Assembly: GCF_013001025.1 (NCBI RefSeq) | Contig: NZ_CP053021.1 | Coordinates: 1,302,001-1,366,000 of the forward strand | Length of the DNA stretch: 64,000 nt | Origin: Sphingobium yanoikuyae | GTDB lineage: Bacteria; Pseudomonadota; Alphaproteobacteria; Sphingomonadales; Sphingomonadaceae | Reading direction: 5' to 3' | Shown here: piece after piece, positions 27,331 through 34,737 of the stretch | Numbering within the stretch: the stretch's first letter is position 1 | How the letters are laid out: each line of letters begins with the position of its first letter | Made by a program: the position numbers and the translations under genes | Notes under the pieces: model-generated | What the model saw: the letters and a program-made list of their open reading frames with translations, nothing else | Databases searched by the model: none | What the model was told of the DNA's origin: nothing

Positions 27331-28379
27331 TTGCGCGCGCCTCCCTTCTTGGCGGCCTTCATGGCTGCGGCAAGGTTGATGCGGCGCTTCACCGGCTTAT
27401 CCGGATCGTCGGGAGGGCCATAGAGAGGATCACGCAGGCCATAGTCGAGGCCATTCTTGATGGTCGGCTTGGCACGGTGACGCGGATGACCGCCGATCGA
27501 CGCGGCGGCGTCCAGGATGGCTTCTGCTTCCCAGCGGGTCATAAGGTCGCCGCCTACCAGGCGGCCCAGCGACTTCGCGCACGTCAGGATCGTGTCGTTC
27601 TGAGTGCCATCCAGGGCGAAGATGATCTCGTCTTCCACGCGCTTCACGATCGCAGCGACGTAGGCTGCGTTGCGCTTCTCGTCGGCAGGGGAAAGGTTTT
27701 CCTTCGGCTTCGCGGCGATCATCGGCTTCATGATCGGTGCGTCCGGATCGACATGGCGGTAGTTATAGACCGCCAGCACCCAGGCGGGGAGGTCGGCGAG
27801 CGGCGCATCTTCAGGGCGGACGATCCACTGATACGGTCCTTCGACCTTGCCGTCATCGAGTTCATCTTGCGTAGGGATATAGTAGCTGCCAGCGCCGACG
27901 ACGAAACCGCCATCGCCACGGAGGTCGAACCCTTCAGGGGCGAAGCGACGAGCTTCGCGGCGGTTCGAGAAGATATCGACGGCGTTGGGGGTGTGCTGAC
28001 CAGGGTGGCGGAAGAAGACGTGGCGACCGCGCGGGGTCGAGGCCAGCGGAGTGCGGGGGAGGCCCATCCTCTCGGCGAAACGGATCGCGCGCGGGTTGTC
28101 CAGGTCGAGGACGACAATCCCGGAAATGGCGCCGGTCACGATACCGGTGTTGAAGACGGAAAGCGGGCAGTCATCGCCAGCCATCCACTCGATGACATCG
28201 TCCATAGTGGGGCGGCGGTTCTGCCAGTGCATCCACTTTCCGGCAGGGTTTTTGCGGGTGTCTGCCAGGGGGAGGATGGAGAAGCCAGCGTCCAGCATGG
28301 CCTCGCGATTGTGCAGTGAAGCGAACAGATCGTCGTTAGAAGAGACGGTGGGCCGCACCGCCACGGTATTCATGTTCAT
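27327..28379 (-). CDS. bifunctional DNA primase/polymerase (prim-pol)
   Basis: A 350-residue archaeo-eukaryotic-type primase. The metal-binding DxD is D92 and D94 in VVLDLDNP; STPRGRHVFF at 114-123 is the conserved His-containing strand, and DLRGDGGFVVGAGS near 175 completes the active site. The C-terminal part is helical and basic. It should prime phage DNA synthesis for the coupled helicase. Its start ATG 28379 has GGAG about 13 bases upstream, and that site is paired in a long hairpin (28386-28464), so translation may be controlled by RNA structure. Confidence 0.9.
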   Translation of the reverse strand: MNMNTVAVRPTVSSNDDLFASLHNREAMLDAGFSILPLADTRKNPAGKWMHWQNRRPTMDDVIEWMAGDDCPLSVFNTGIVTGAISGIVVLDLDNPRAIRFAERMGLPRTPLASTPRGRHVFFRHPGQHTPNAVDIFSNRREARRFAPEGFDLRGDGGFVVGAGSYYIPTQDELDDGKVEGPYQWIVRPEDAPLADLPAWVLAVYNYRHVDPDAPIMKPMIAAKPKENLSPADEKRNAAYVAAIVKRVEDEIIFALDGTQNDTILTCAKSLGRLVGGDLMTRWEAEAILDAAASIGGHPRHRAKPTIKNGLDYGLRDPLYGPPDDPDKPVKRRINLAAAMKAAKKGGARK

Positions 28380-28385
28380 AGTCGA

Positions 28386-28464
28386 GATACTCCAGATAAA
28401 GAATGACCGTCCAGAGGTCGCAGTCTCTGGACGGTCAAATATTCTTTATCGTCGGCGGAGTATC
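28386..28464 (-). promoter_or_regulatory. long three-part hairpin in the prim-pol leader
   Basis: Three nested inverted repeats: GATACTCC/GGAGTATC (28386-28393, 28457-28464), GATAAAGAAT/ATTCTTTATC (28395-28404, 28441-28450) and GACCGTCCAGAG/CTCTGGACGGTC (28405-28416, 28425-28436), loop of 8. On the minus strand the innermost end is followed by GGAG of the prim-pol ribosome site, which lies in the outer arm. The fold could hide that site, or be a DNA structure used by the origin. Confidence 0.6.
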
Positions 28465-28583
28465 CGTGTAACGACATGGCGAAAATGTTGACGCCACGCT
28501 GCGACACGGGACATTCTTATTTATACCAACGATCGATTTATTATGTCGATATTTAATCTCAAAATTCGACAATTTCCATGATC

Positions 28584-28941
28584 GGGCAAAAGTTCCGCCT
28601 GGTTCGGGCAAGAGTTCTGCTCAATCGGGCAAGAAATCATGGTTTGGGCAAGAGTTGGTTTAAACTCTTGCCCGACTTTTGCCCTTAAAAAATGGCGGAT
28701 TTCTGCGGTTTACAGCTACAGAAGACCCCTCTTGGGCAAGAGTTTAAGAGTTTTGCAGAAAAGCTATAAGTGGAAATATCTCTTTTTCTTCAAAATATTT
28801 TATTATTTCTATATACCATTTTATAAAAACTCTTAAACTCTTGCCCAAATGGTAAAAAACATAATAAAATCAAGGGATTATTCGGGCAAGAGTTGGTTCA
28901 AACTCTTGCCCAACTCTTGCCCGAAGGGCTAACTCTTGCCC
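28584..28941. other. putative replication origin with GGGCAAGAGTT iterons
   Basis: Nine exact copies of GGGCAAGAGTT or its complement: plus strand at 28606, 28646, 28734, 28884; minus strand at 28663, 28836, 28901, 28912, 28931. Three degenerate copies lie at 28584, 28627 and 28674. Two pairs form near-identical palindromic modules with a 6-base spacer (28646-28673 and 28884-28911) around a very A/T-rich core at about 28750-28880, suited to strand opening. Next to the prim-pol and helicase genes, this is most likely the phage origin. No gene is seen in 28465-28975. Confidence 0.72.
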
Positions 28942-28975
28942 AGGGGCGTCTATGTCGGCCCCCTGGAGGCGCAAA

Positions 28976-29164
28976 TTAGGCCAGCAGGGTCCACTTGCCG
29001 GGCGTGCCATTGGCAACCTTGCGCGCCCAGACTGCCCCGTCCTGGCGGGCGATAGTGTGGATGTCGGAATATTTCTCGCCACCCCAGCTTACGTCGTCCA
29101 GTTCGAGTGGCTGGCCATTCTTCTGGATCGCGTCGAAAATCTTGGTCAGTTCAGTGTCGGTCAT
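28976..29164 (-). CDS. small prophage protein of unknown function
   Basis: A 62-residue frame beginning MTDTELTKIFDAIQ with AGAGGA seven bases before the ATG. It ends VANGTPGKWTLLA. It lies between the origin and the switch region, transcribed toward the origin, where an initiator accessory or a Cro-like protein might be expected; no helix-turn-helix is evident. Confidence 0.6.
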   Translation of the reverse strand: MTDTELTKIFDAIQKNGQPLELDDVSWGGEKYSDIHTIARQDGAVWARKVANGTPGKWTLLA

Positions 29165-29310
29165 GTTGGTCCTCTTGATAGTGGATCGCCCAGATAGGTC
29201 GCAACCTATTGAAAATCCATAAATCTTTAATATCGTCGATTTCAAGGGTGGGGTGATACGATGCCTGGACAGCGGGCGCCGGTAGATGATCCCGGTGCCA
29301 TTTTCCCGAA

Positions 29311-29472
29311 TGATCAGAATGTGTCCGCCTGGCACCCCATATTCTGGACAACGCCCAGTCACCCCCGTCGATGATCAGAATGTGTCCTCCTGACTGCCCA
29401 CATTCTGATCAATCGCTCGCCTGGAGCGTCATTGTCCAGAAAATGTCCTCCCAACACCCCATAATCTGATCA
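29311..29472. promoter_or_regulatory. array of three 40-bp dyads with 61-bp period (putative operators)
   Basis: Sites at 29311-29350, 29372-29411 and 29433-29472. The middle one is a perfect 13-bp inverted repeat, TGATCAGAATGTG and complement around 14 bases; the outer ones are degenerate in one arm. Starts are exactly 61 bases apart, placing the sites on nearly the same face of the helix. Intact arms contain GATC, a possible target of the methyltransferase encoded 50 bases downstream. The array sits between the leftward gene at 29164 and the rightward regulator, the place of a phage switch. Confidence 0.65.
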
Positions 29473-29523
29473 CGCTCGAAATCGGGTTGATATACCTCCT
29501 TCGATTGGCCATTGGCGCGCGCC

Positions 29524-30414
29524 ATGTTGTTGGAAGAGATCAAGAAAGCGCGCCGGTCGAAGGGGCTGACACAGCGCGACCTGGCTGAAGGTTTGAACAC
29601 CAGCGTGAAGGCCATTGCCAGGTTAGAAAACGGTGTCGGGACGATGCCGCTCCTGATCCGCGTCATGGATGCATTGCAGTATCGTGTAGCTGGCCTGGCG
29701 GCCGGACGATCCTTCGTCGAGCAGCTTATCGCTCGACGTAAGAATTTGGGCTGGACGATGGTGCAGGCCGCCGAACGCGCGGCGATCTCTCGGACGACCC
29801 TGGCGTCGATCGAGCGGGGCGAAGCGTCCGTGGCGGCGCTGATGAAGTATTGGTCCGTCATCGGCCAGAACGCCCGCGCGCGGGAGCCTGAACGTATCCA
29901 CTGGAACATCGCGCAGGCCCAGGACAAGGATGCGCGGTTCACGCCACCATCGCTAATGGCTCATATCTATGACGCCTTCGGATCGATCGATCTCGACCCC
30001 TGCGGTCACCCTGACAGTCCCGTGATCACCGACCGGCGCATCTGTCTTCAGGAAGGCGGCGATGGCCTGGCAGAGCCATGGTGTGCGGCCCTGGTGTGGA
30101 TGAACCCACCCTTCAGCGCGATGCTCAAATGGTTGCGGAAGGCAGAGGAAGAATGGTTGGCGGGCAGGGCGAAGACGATCGTCTGCCTGGTCCCTGCTCG
30201 GTCCGAGAGTGCCTATTTTCATGACCGGTTGACCAAGGTCAGCGACATCCTGTTGATCCGTGGTCGCATTCGCTTTCTGACAAAGGAGGGGCCTTTACCT
30301 GGTGCGCCTTTCCCGCTGATGCTGGTGGTCTTTGGTGCTCGGCCTGGTCAGATCGAACGTCTGGCTGAATTGGTCGAGGGGCAGTGGCTGACCAGGACGA
30401 AAGAGGCCGCCTGA
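29524..30414 (+). CDS. double XRE helix-turn-helix fused to a Dam-type N6-adenine methyltransferase
   Basis: A 296-residue protein. Residues 4-56 form one XRE-like helix-turn-helix (GLTQRDLAEGLNTSVKAIARLE), here cited by its ends GLTQRDLA and AIARLENG; residues 65-118 form a second (MVQAAERAAISRTTL, IERG). Residues 137-272 match phage N6-adenine methyltransferases, with DLDPC at 156-160 and the catalytic NPPF at 194-197. ATG 29524 and TTG 29512 are both possible starts; neither has a clear binding site, fitting a leaderless or regulated message. It could repress its own operators and methylate GATC within them. Fusion and array together are unusual. Confidence 0.85.
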   Translation: MLLEEIKKARRSKGLTQRDLAEGLNTSVKAIARLENGVGTMPLLIRVMDALQYRVAGLAAGRSFVEQLIARRKNLGWTMVQAAERAAISRTTLASIERGEASVAALMKYWSVIGQNARAREPERIHWNIAQAQDKDARFTPPSLMAHIYDAFGSIDLDPCGHPDSPVITDRRICLQEGGDGLAEPWCAALVWMNPPFSAMLKWLRKAEEEWLAGRAKTIVCLVPARSESAYFHDRLTKVSDILLIRGRIRFLTKEGPLPGAPFPLMLVVFGARPGQIERLAELVEGQWLTRTKEAA

Positions 30415-30419
30415 TGAAA

Positions 30420-30458
30420 ATGGCCTCGATCTTCAACCGCTGAGAAGATCGAGGCCAT
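30420..30458 (+). terminator. terminator after the XRE-methyltransferase gene
   Basis: ATGGCCTCGATCTTC (30420-30434) pairs perfectly with 30444-30458 around a 9-base loop, six bases after the stop. No long T-run follows; the stem is strong. Confidence 0.6.
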
Positions 30459-30518
30459 AATGCTCCTGGAACGTCTCCAGGGCGGGTCGCGAGATGCGGG
30501 TAGCAGCATAAGGATGCG

Positions 30519-32753
30519 GTGAAGGCGGCGGCCGACGCTGCGAAGGCCGAAGCAGAGCGGCAGAAGCGTATCCAGGAATATTGGCAGACGCTCGACAACA
30601 GCGTGACGCTTTCGAAGATGCTGCCATTGGAGGCTGAGAAGCATTCAAAATTTTTGGAGCTTCAGAAGCTATATGGCGACAAGCTGTCCGCGCAGGATAA
30701 GGCCGCGCTTGCCGCCGCACAGGGGAAGATCGACACGAAGCTGCGCGAGATCGCCCTTGGTAAATCGATCACGTCGATGGCCGATCAGGCTCGGCAAATC
30801 GAAAACGCCAACCTGATCAACGCTGGTAAGAAGGTCGGTCTCAGCCAGCAAGAGCAGGATATCCAGGACAGCCTGGCAAAGTTCCGGATCGACGCGCTGA
30901 ACTCCGGCGCCACTCTGGCTGATCTCGCCAGCGACACCTGGAAGACGGAAGAAAAGCGGCTGGAAACCGCCCTCCGCACCCAGGCCGCGTTGGAAGGGCA
31001 GGCGGCTGCTATCGCGAAAGCGAAGGACATCGCGGCCGGATATTCGCCTGTATATGACCGCGCGCAGCGGATCGCCAACATCGAGAAGGATCGCGCCGAA
31101 TTTCTGAAATCAGCCGATGCCGCAGGGATCAGCAAGGGCGTCCAGAAATCTGTTCTGACCGGGATGGGCAACGCTATCGACGCGGTGAAGGCCGAAGCCA
31201 TCTATGAATTCTCGGACGGTATCCATGCACTCGCGGATGAATTCGGTGGTGCCTTTGGAAAGGCGATCTCGAAGATGGGCCGCGCGATGGATCGTATTGC
31301 CGCCGCCACTTCCGGCGATCTCAATAATGCGGGTCCGTTCGGATCGGTCGCGAAGATGCTGGGCGGCGATGTCGCCGACAGCTTCAAAGACGGCGCGAAG
31401 GGTCTGTTCAAAGATTTCGGCGACGACCTCGGCAAAATGTTCGGCATGAACGGCGACTTTTCCAAAACGCTCGGCAAGACGCTGGGGCAGATGGGGGCTG
31501 GCGCACAAGTTGGTTCGATCGCCGGGAATCTCGCGTCGGTGGCTGGCATCAAAACCAGTGCCACTGGATCGATGATCGGCGGCGCCTTGGGCAGCTTCGC
31601 GGGTCCGATTGGCAGTGCCATCGGCGGCCTGATCGGTGGGATCGCGGGTGGACTATTGAAGAAGACTCGTTGGGCGACCGGCCAGATCGACCTGGTCGAT
31701 GGATCGCTCGCAACCGGCTCGGTGGCTGGCAATAAATCGTCTTTCCGCGACAATGCCAGCACGGCAGGCGGCGCGGTCGGCTCCAGCGTCCAAGAAATCG
31801 CTGATGCGCTCGGCGCGGTGATCTCCGGAAACCCGAATGTCTCGATCGGCCAATACAAGGGCGATTGGCGTGTCAGTTCGACGGGGAGAACAGGGAAGCT
31901 CAAAGGCAAGTATAGCGACGTGACGGATTTCGGCGACGATGCAGAAAGCGCCGTCGCATATGCGGCCATGTTGGCCATCAGGCAGGGTGTTCTGTCTGGT
32001 TTGTCTGACTTCGCCGACCGCGCGCTTCGCAATTCGTCCGACGACAGCTTCGAGACCGTGCTGTCCGTCGCGACGCAATATGAAAGCATGTTGAAGGAGC
32101 TTGCCGCTTTCGACGATCCGCTCGGCGCGAGCATCGACAACGTCAACAGCGGCTTGGACAAACTGATCAGTCAGATGAAGGGATACGGCGCCACGGCGAC
32201 CGATCTCGCGAATGTGGAGCGCTACAGGCAAGTCCAACTCGACAAGATCATCGCGGATCAGACATCGTCTCTGCGCGATTTGCAGAAGACGCTGAACGGT
32301 GAAGGTTCGGGTCGGACAGTTCTCCAGCGCCTGAATTCGAGCCTGGACGAGTATGCCGGATACCAGGCCGATCTCGCTTCCGGTAAGTCGATCGACAATG
32401 ACGCTTTTGCGTCGCTTGCGAACGAAATCTTTGGCCTCGCGGGCAGCGCGTATGGTAGCTCGACCGGCCAGTTCCAGTCGATCCTGTCGATGCTGAAGAG
32501 CGACAATGCAGCCGCGATCAGCGCGACCGAAGATCGCGTGATGGCATCCCAGGACGCTGCCGCAGCCGCCCAGCAGAAGCTCGTCGAGCAGAGCGCAGCC
32601 GCCGCGCAGCAGCGTGATCAGCAGACCATGGAGCTTGCCGCGATCAAAGCCTACATGGCCGAACTCGTAGCACGCGGTGGTCTCGGCAATGCCTTCGTGA
32701 ACGCCACCGGCTCCAGCTACGTCAACGGCCAGGCGACGACCCGGACGGTCTAA
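30519..32753 (+). CDS. tail tape-measure protein, apparently 5'-truncated
   Basis: A 744-residue frame starting at a GTG with no binding site. The first residues (KAAADAAKAEAERQKRIQEY) are mid coiled coil, and the frame stays open only to a TAG 18 bases earlier, so the beginning seems lost. Long helices, a Gly/Ala hydrophobic segment (GGLIGGIAGGLLKK near 370) and a Gln/Ala-rich C-terminal coil fit tape-measure proteins, which set tail length. Directly upstream lie the early-gene terminator and no head or tail-tube genes, which points to a deletion junction at about 30460-30518. Confidence 0.75.
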   Translation: MKAAADAAKAEAERQKRIQEYWQTLDNSVTLSKMLPLEAEKHSKFLELQKLYGDKLSAQDKAALAAAQGKIDTKLREIALGKSITSMADQARQIENANLINAGKKVGLSQQEQDIQDSLAKFRIDALNSGATLADLASDTWKTEEKRLETALRTQAALEGQAAAIAKAKDIAAGYSPVYDRAQRIANIEKDRAEFLKSADAAGISKGVQKSVLTGMGNAIDAVKAEAIYEFSDGIHALADEFGGAFGKAISKMGRAMDRIAAATSGDLNNAGPFGSVAKMLGGDVADSFKDGAKGLFKDFGDDLGKMFGMNGDFSKTLGKTLGQMGAGAQVGSIAGNLASVAGIKTSATGSMIGGALGSFAGPIGSAIGGLIGGIAGGLLKKTRWATGQIDLVDGSLATGSVAGNKSSFRDNASTAGGAVGSSVQEIADALGAVISGNPNVSIGQYKGDWRVSSTGRTGKLKGKYSDVTDFGDDAESAVAYAAMLAIRQGVLSGLSDFADRALRNSSDDSFETVLSVATQYESMLKELAAFDDPLGASIDNVNSGLDKLISQMKGYGATATDLANVERYRQVQLDKIIADQTSSLRDLQKTLNGEGSGRTVLQRLNSSLDEYAGYQADLASGKSIDNDAFASLANEIFGLAGSAYGSSTGQFQSILSMLKSDNAAAISATEDRVMASQDAAAAAQQKLVEQSAAAAQQRDQQTMELAAIKAYMAELVARGGLGNAFVNATGSSYVNGQATTRTV

Positions 32754-32761
32754 ATACGACC

Positions 32762-33115
32762 ATGGAAATCAGCAATCGCGGATCGTTCGTTCGCAACGCA
32801 TATAGATATGAAATCAAGGAAGACCTCCCGCTCCAGGCGCTGGAGCCATCGGCGCGGGAGATCATCGTCGAAACGAACCTGGGCGAGCCTGCGGCCCAGG
32901 CGCTGGCCGCGAAAATTCTCGCGGATGCGGGGCGGACAACCCAGGGGTTCGAAGTCTCGATCGAAGGTGTGATCGACCTGAACGATTTCGCCGGTCACCC
33001 GCCGCTGTTTCGCGTGGCGTTGCCTGGCTATGATGTCGCCGACCGCGTTTTTCGGGTGATCGAAGCGCGGGTGACCCGCCTGGCTGGTCGCTCGACCCTG
33101 GTGGTGCGCGGATGA
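32762..33115 (+). CDS. minor tail protein (unknown)
   Basis: A 117-residue protein starting 11 bases after a TAAATA box that includes the tape-measure stop. No Shine-Dalgarno-like site is present. Its stop overlaps the next gene as ATGA. By position between the tape measure and the hub/fibre genes it is likely a distal tail or baseplate component; no motif recognised. Confidence 0.72.
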   Translation: MEISNRGSFVRNAYRYEIKEDLPLQALEPSAREIIVETNLGEPAAQALAAKILADAGRTTQGFEVSIEGVIDLNDFAGHPPLFRVALPGYDVADRVFRVIEARVTRLAGRSTLVVRG

Positions 33116-33882
33116 CCGCGATCCTTGTCGCCCCGCTGCCCTTCACTGTGGTGTCCGGTGACGCTGCGGCGAACCGTCCTGTTTCGAACCTCTCGAAGAA
33201 TCCTCCCGGCCTGGTGTGGCGCGTTGGTGGTGAAACCGCCTCGTTTGTGGTGCAGGTCGATGCCATGTTCGACACCATCGCACTGATCGGCAGTAATCTC
33301 CGGAGTTTCGACACCATCCGCGTCCGCGTCGCCGCCACCGCCGCCGCCACGGTTTCCGCTCCATCATGGGATTCCAGCGCCGTTCAAGCATGGTCGGGCA
33401 CCAAGATTGATGGAGCAGGGGCCAAGACGATCATCCGCGCACCCTCGACGATGGTCAGCCGCTATGTCCGGATCGACATTGGCGCCCCTGGCCACCTGGA
33501 TGGCTTTATCGAAGCCCAGCGGTTGGTGATCGGAAAGGCTGTCGCGCACGATGCGATCGACCGTGATGCGGAGACGACCTGGGTGGATTCCTCGCCCAGC
33601 TACACCGGCCCGAACTGGAGCGCATTTGACGCTTATCCGACCGTGCAGCAGACCAAAGCTGCGATGTCATGGGTGTCGTCGGACGCCTACCATGCAGAAT
33701 GGGCGCCATTCTTATCCCGCGTCGGGATAACCACGCCGGTCCTGTTCGTGCCGTTCGTCGAGGATGTCGGGCGCCATCAGACCACCGCATTGTTCGGTCA
33801 TGTGCAGCAGTCCATCCCCGTTCGTCATCCGGCCTGGAACACGCACAATCTCGAATTGACTGTGCGTGCCCTGGCACCGTGA
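33112..33882 (+). CDS. minor tail protein (unknown)
   Basis: A 256-residue protein, rich in beta-strand residues, containing a middle part that looks like a carbohydrate-binding jelly-roll (FDTIALIGSNLRSFDTIRV, SRYVRIDIGAPGHLDG), as in discoidin-type modules. The stop TGA at 33880-33882 touches the stop of a reversed accessory gene. Probably a distal-tail or adhesion protein; role inferred from position and composition. Confidence 0.7.
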   Translation: MTAILVAPLPFTVVSGDAAANRPVSNLSKNPPGLVWRVGGETASFVVQVDAMFDTIALIGSNLRSFDTIRVRVAATAAATVSAPSWDSSAVQAWSGTKIDGAGAKTIIRAPSTMVSRYVRIDIGAPGHLDGFIEAQRLVIGKAVAHDAIDRDAETTWVDSSPSYTGPNWSAFDAYPTVQQTKAAMSWVSSDAYHAEWAPFLSRVGITTPVLFVPFVEDVGRHQTTALFGHVQQSIPVRHPAWNTHNLELTVRALAP

Positions 33883-34707
33883 TTATGCAGCCAAGCGCCG
33901 CAAGATCGCGTCACCGCCGCCGCATGATCCGCCCGGCATAAGCGAGGCAGACCGTGCCTGATCTCCACGGAAGGTGAACAGATTGTCGCGCTGGACACCA
34001 TATTGGAAGCCCCAGCTTGTGGCCGCCCGTGGGACAACAATCAGCTTCGATTGCATGGCCTCTTTGACCGCTGCCTTTGCGAGCGCGACGCTCTTGACCG
34101 AGCTGTTCAGCAGGCGGCCCGGAACACCATCCTTTGACCGATATGGAAAAAGCTGAACCACTGCGACGCGACGCGAAATTTCCTTCCTGGCTTCGACTTC
34201 TTTGACGCCACGGTTGGCGGCAAGCTGGTTGATCAGCTTCTCGACGCGGTTGCGGCCGTTGTAATACGCGTATGTCCCGGTGTGGGTGAGACGGGGATCG
34301 ACCGACAGCATCGGAAATTCCTCGCCCTCGAAATCCTGGACAAGGTTCCGGCGCAGGCGCTCGGAGAAATAGTCCTGCGCTTCATGCTTCGCGTCGTCCG
34401 GTCCAATACCGGAATTCAACATAAGCACCCACACATCCGCACCATGAATATCGCCCACGTAGGGGTAGGGCATTGCAGTCGTGTCAAAAGCATTTTCACC
34501 CTGCATCGCAGCCCGATCACTTGGGTGAATACGAACTCCATTGTCGATGTCGAGTTGACGCCAGAAATCGATCAGATTCGCAATCGCGTTCATCTTGCAC
34601 AGGCTCCGTTCTGCTGGTGTATCTTTGGCCTCCGCTAAATTTGATCGCGTGTCCAGCAAAAGTTGCTCAACGTTTGTTGCTAACGTGTTTCTAGCACGGC
34701 GCGGCAC
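33883..34707 (-). CDS. reversed accessory gene (moron) within the tail cluster
   Basis: A 274-residue protein from a GTG start, oriented against the tail genes. Its stop abuts the previous tail stop with no gap and its start is 30 bases from the next tail start. The segment YPYVGDIHGADVWVLMLNSG near residue 82 recalls the N-terminal loop-strand of uracil-DNA glycosylase-like folds (G-D/N-p then hydrophobic strand and LN-G), but catalytic residues cannot be confirmed. Compact insertion and lower GC suggest lysogenic expression: a defence or conversion gene is plausible. Function unknown. Confidence 0.7.
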   Translation of the reverse strand: MPRRARNTLATNVEQLLLDTRSNLAEAKDTPAERSLCKMNAIANLIDFWRQLDIDNGVRIHPSDRAAMQGENAFDTTAMPYPYVGDIHGADVWVLMLNSGIGPDDAKHEAQDYFSERLRRNLVQDFEGEEFPMLSVDPRLTHTGTYAYYNGRNRVEKLINQLAANRGVKEVEARKEISRRVAVVQLFPYRSKDGVPGRLLNSSVKSVALAKAAVKEAMQSKLIVVPRAATSWGFQYGVQRDNLFTFRGDQARSASLMPGGSCGGGDAILRRLAA

Positions 34708-34737
34708 GGGCGATTAGCAGCGCGGGCTAAATATGGG

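Noticed and set aside
28584..28941. The GGGCAAGAGTT words as a CRISPR array
   Set aside because: Words occur on both strands with irregular spacing from 1 to about 90 bases and no cas genes; an origin fits better.
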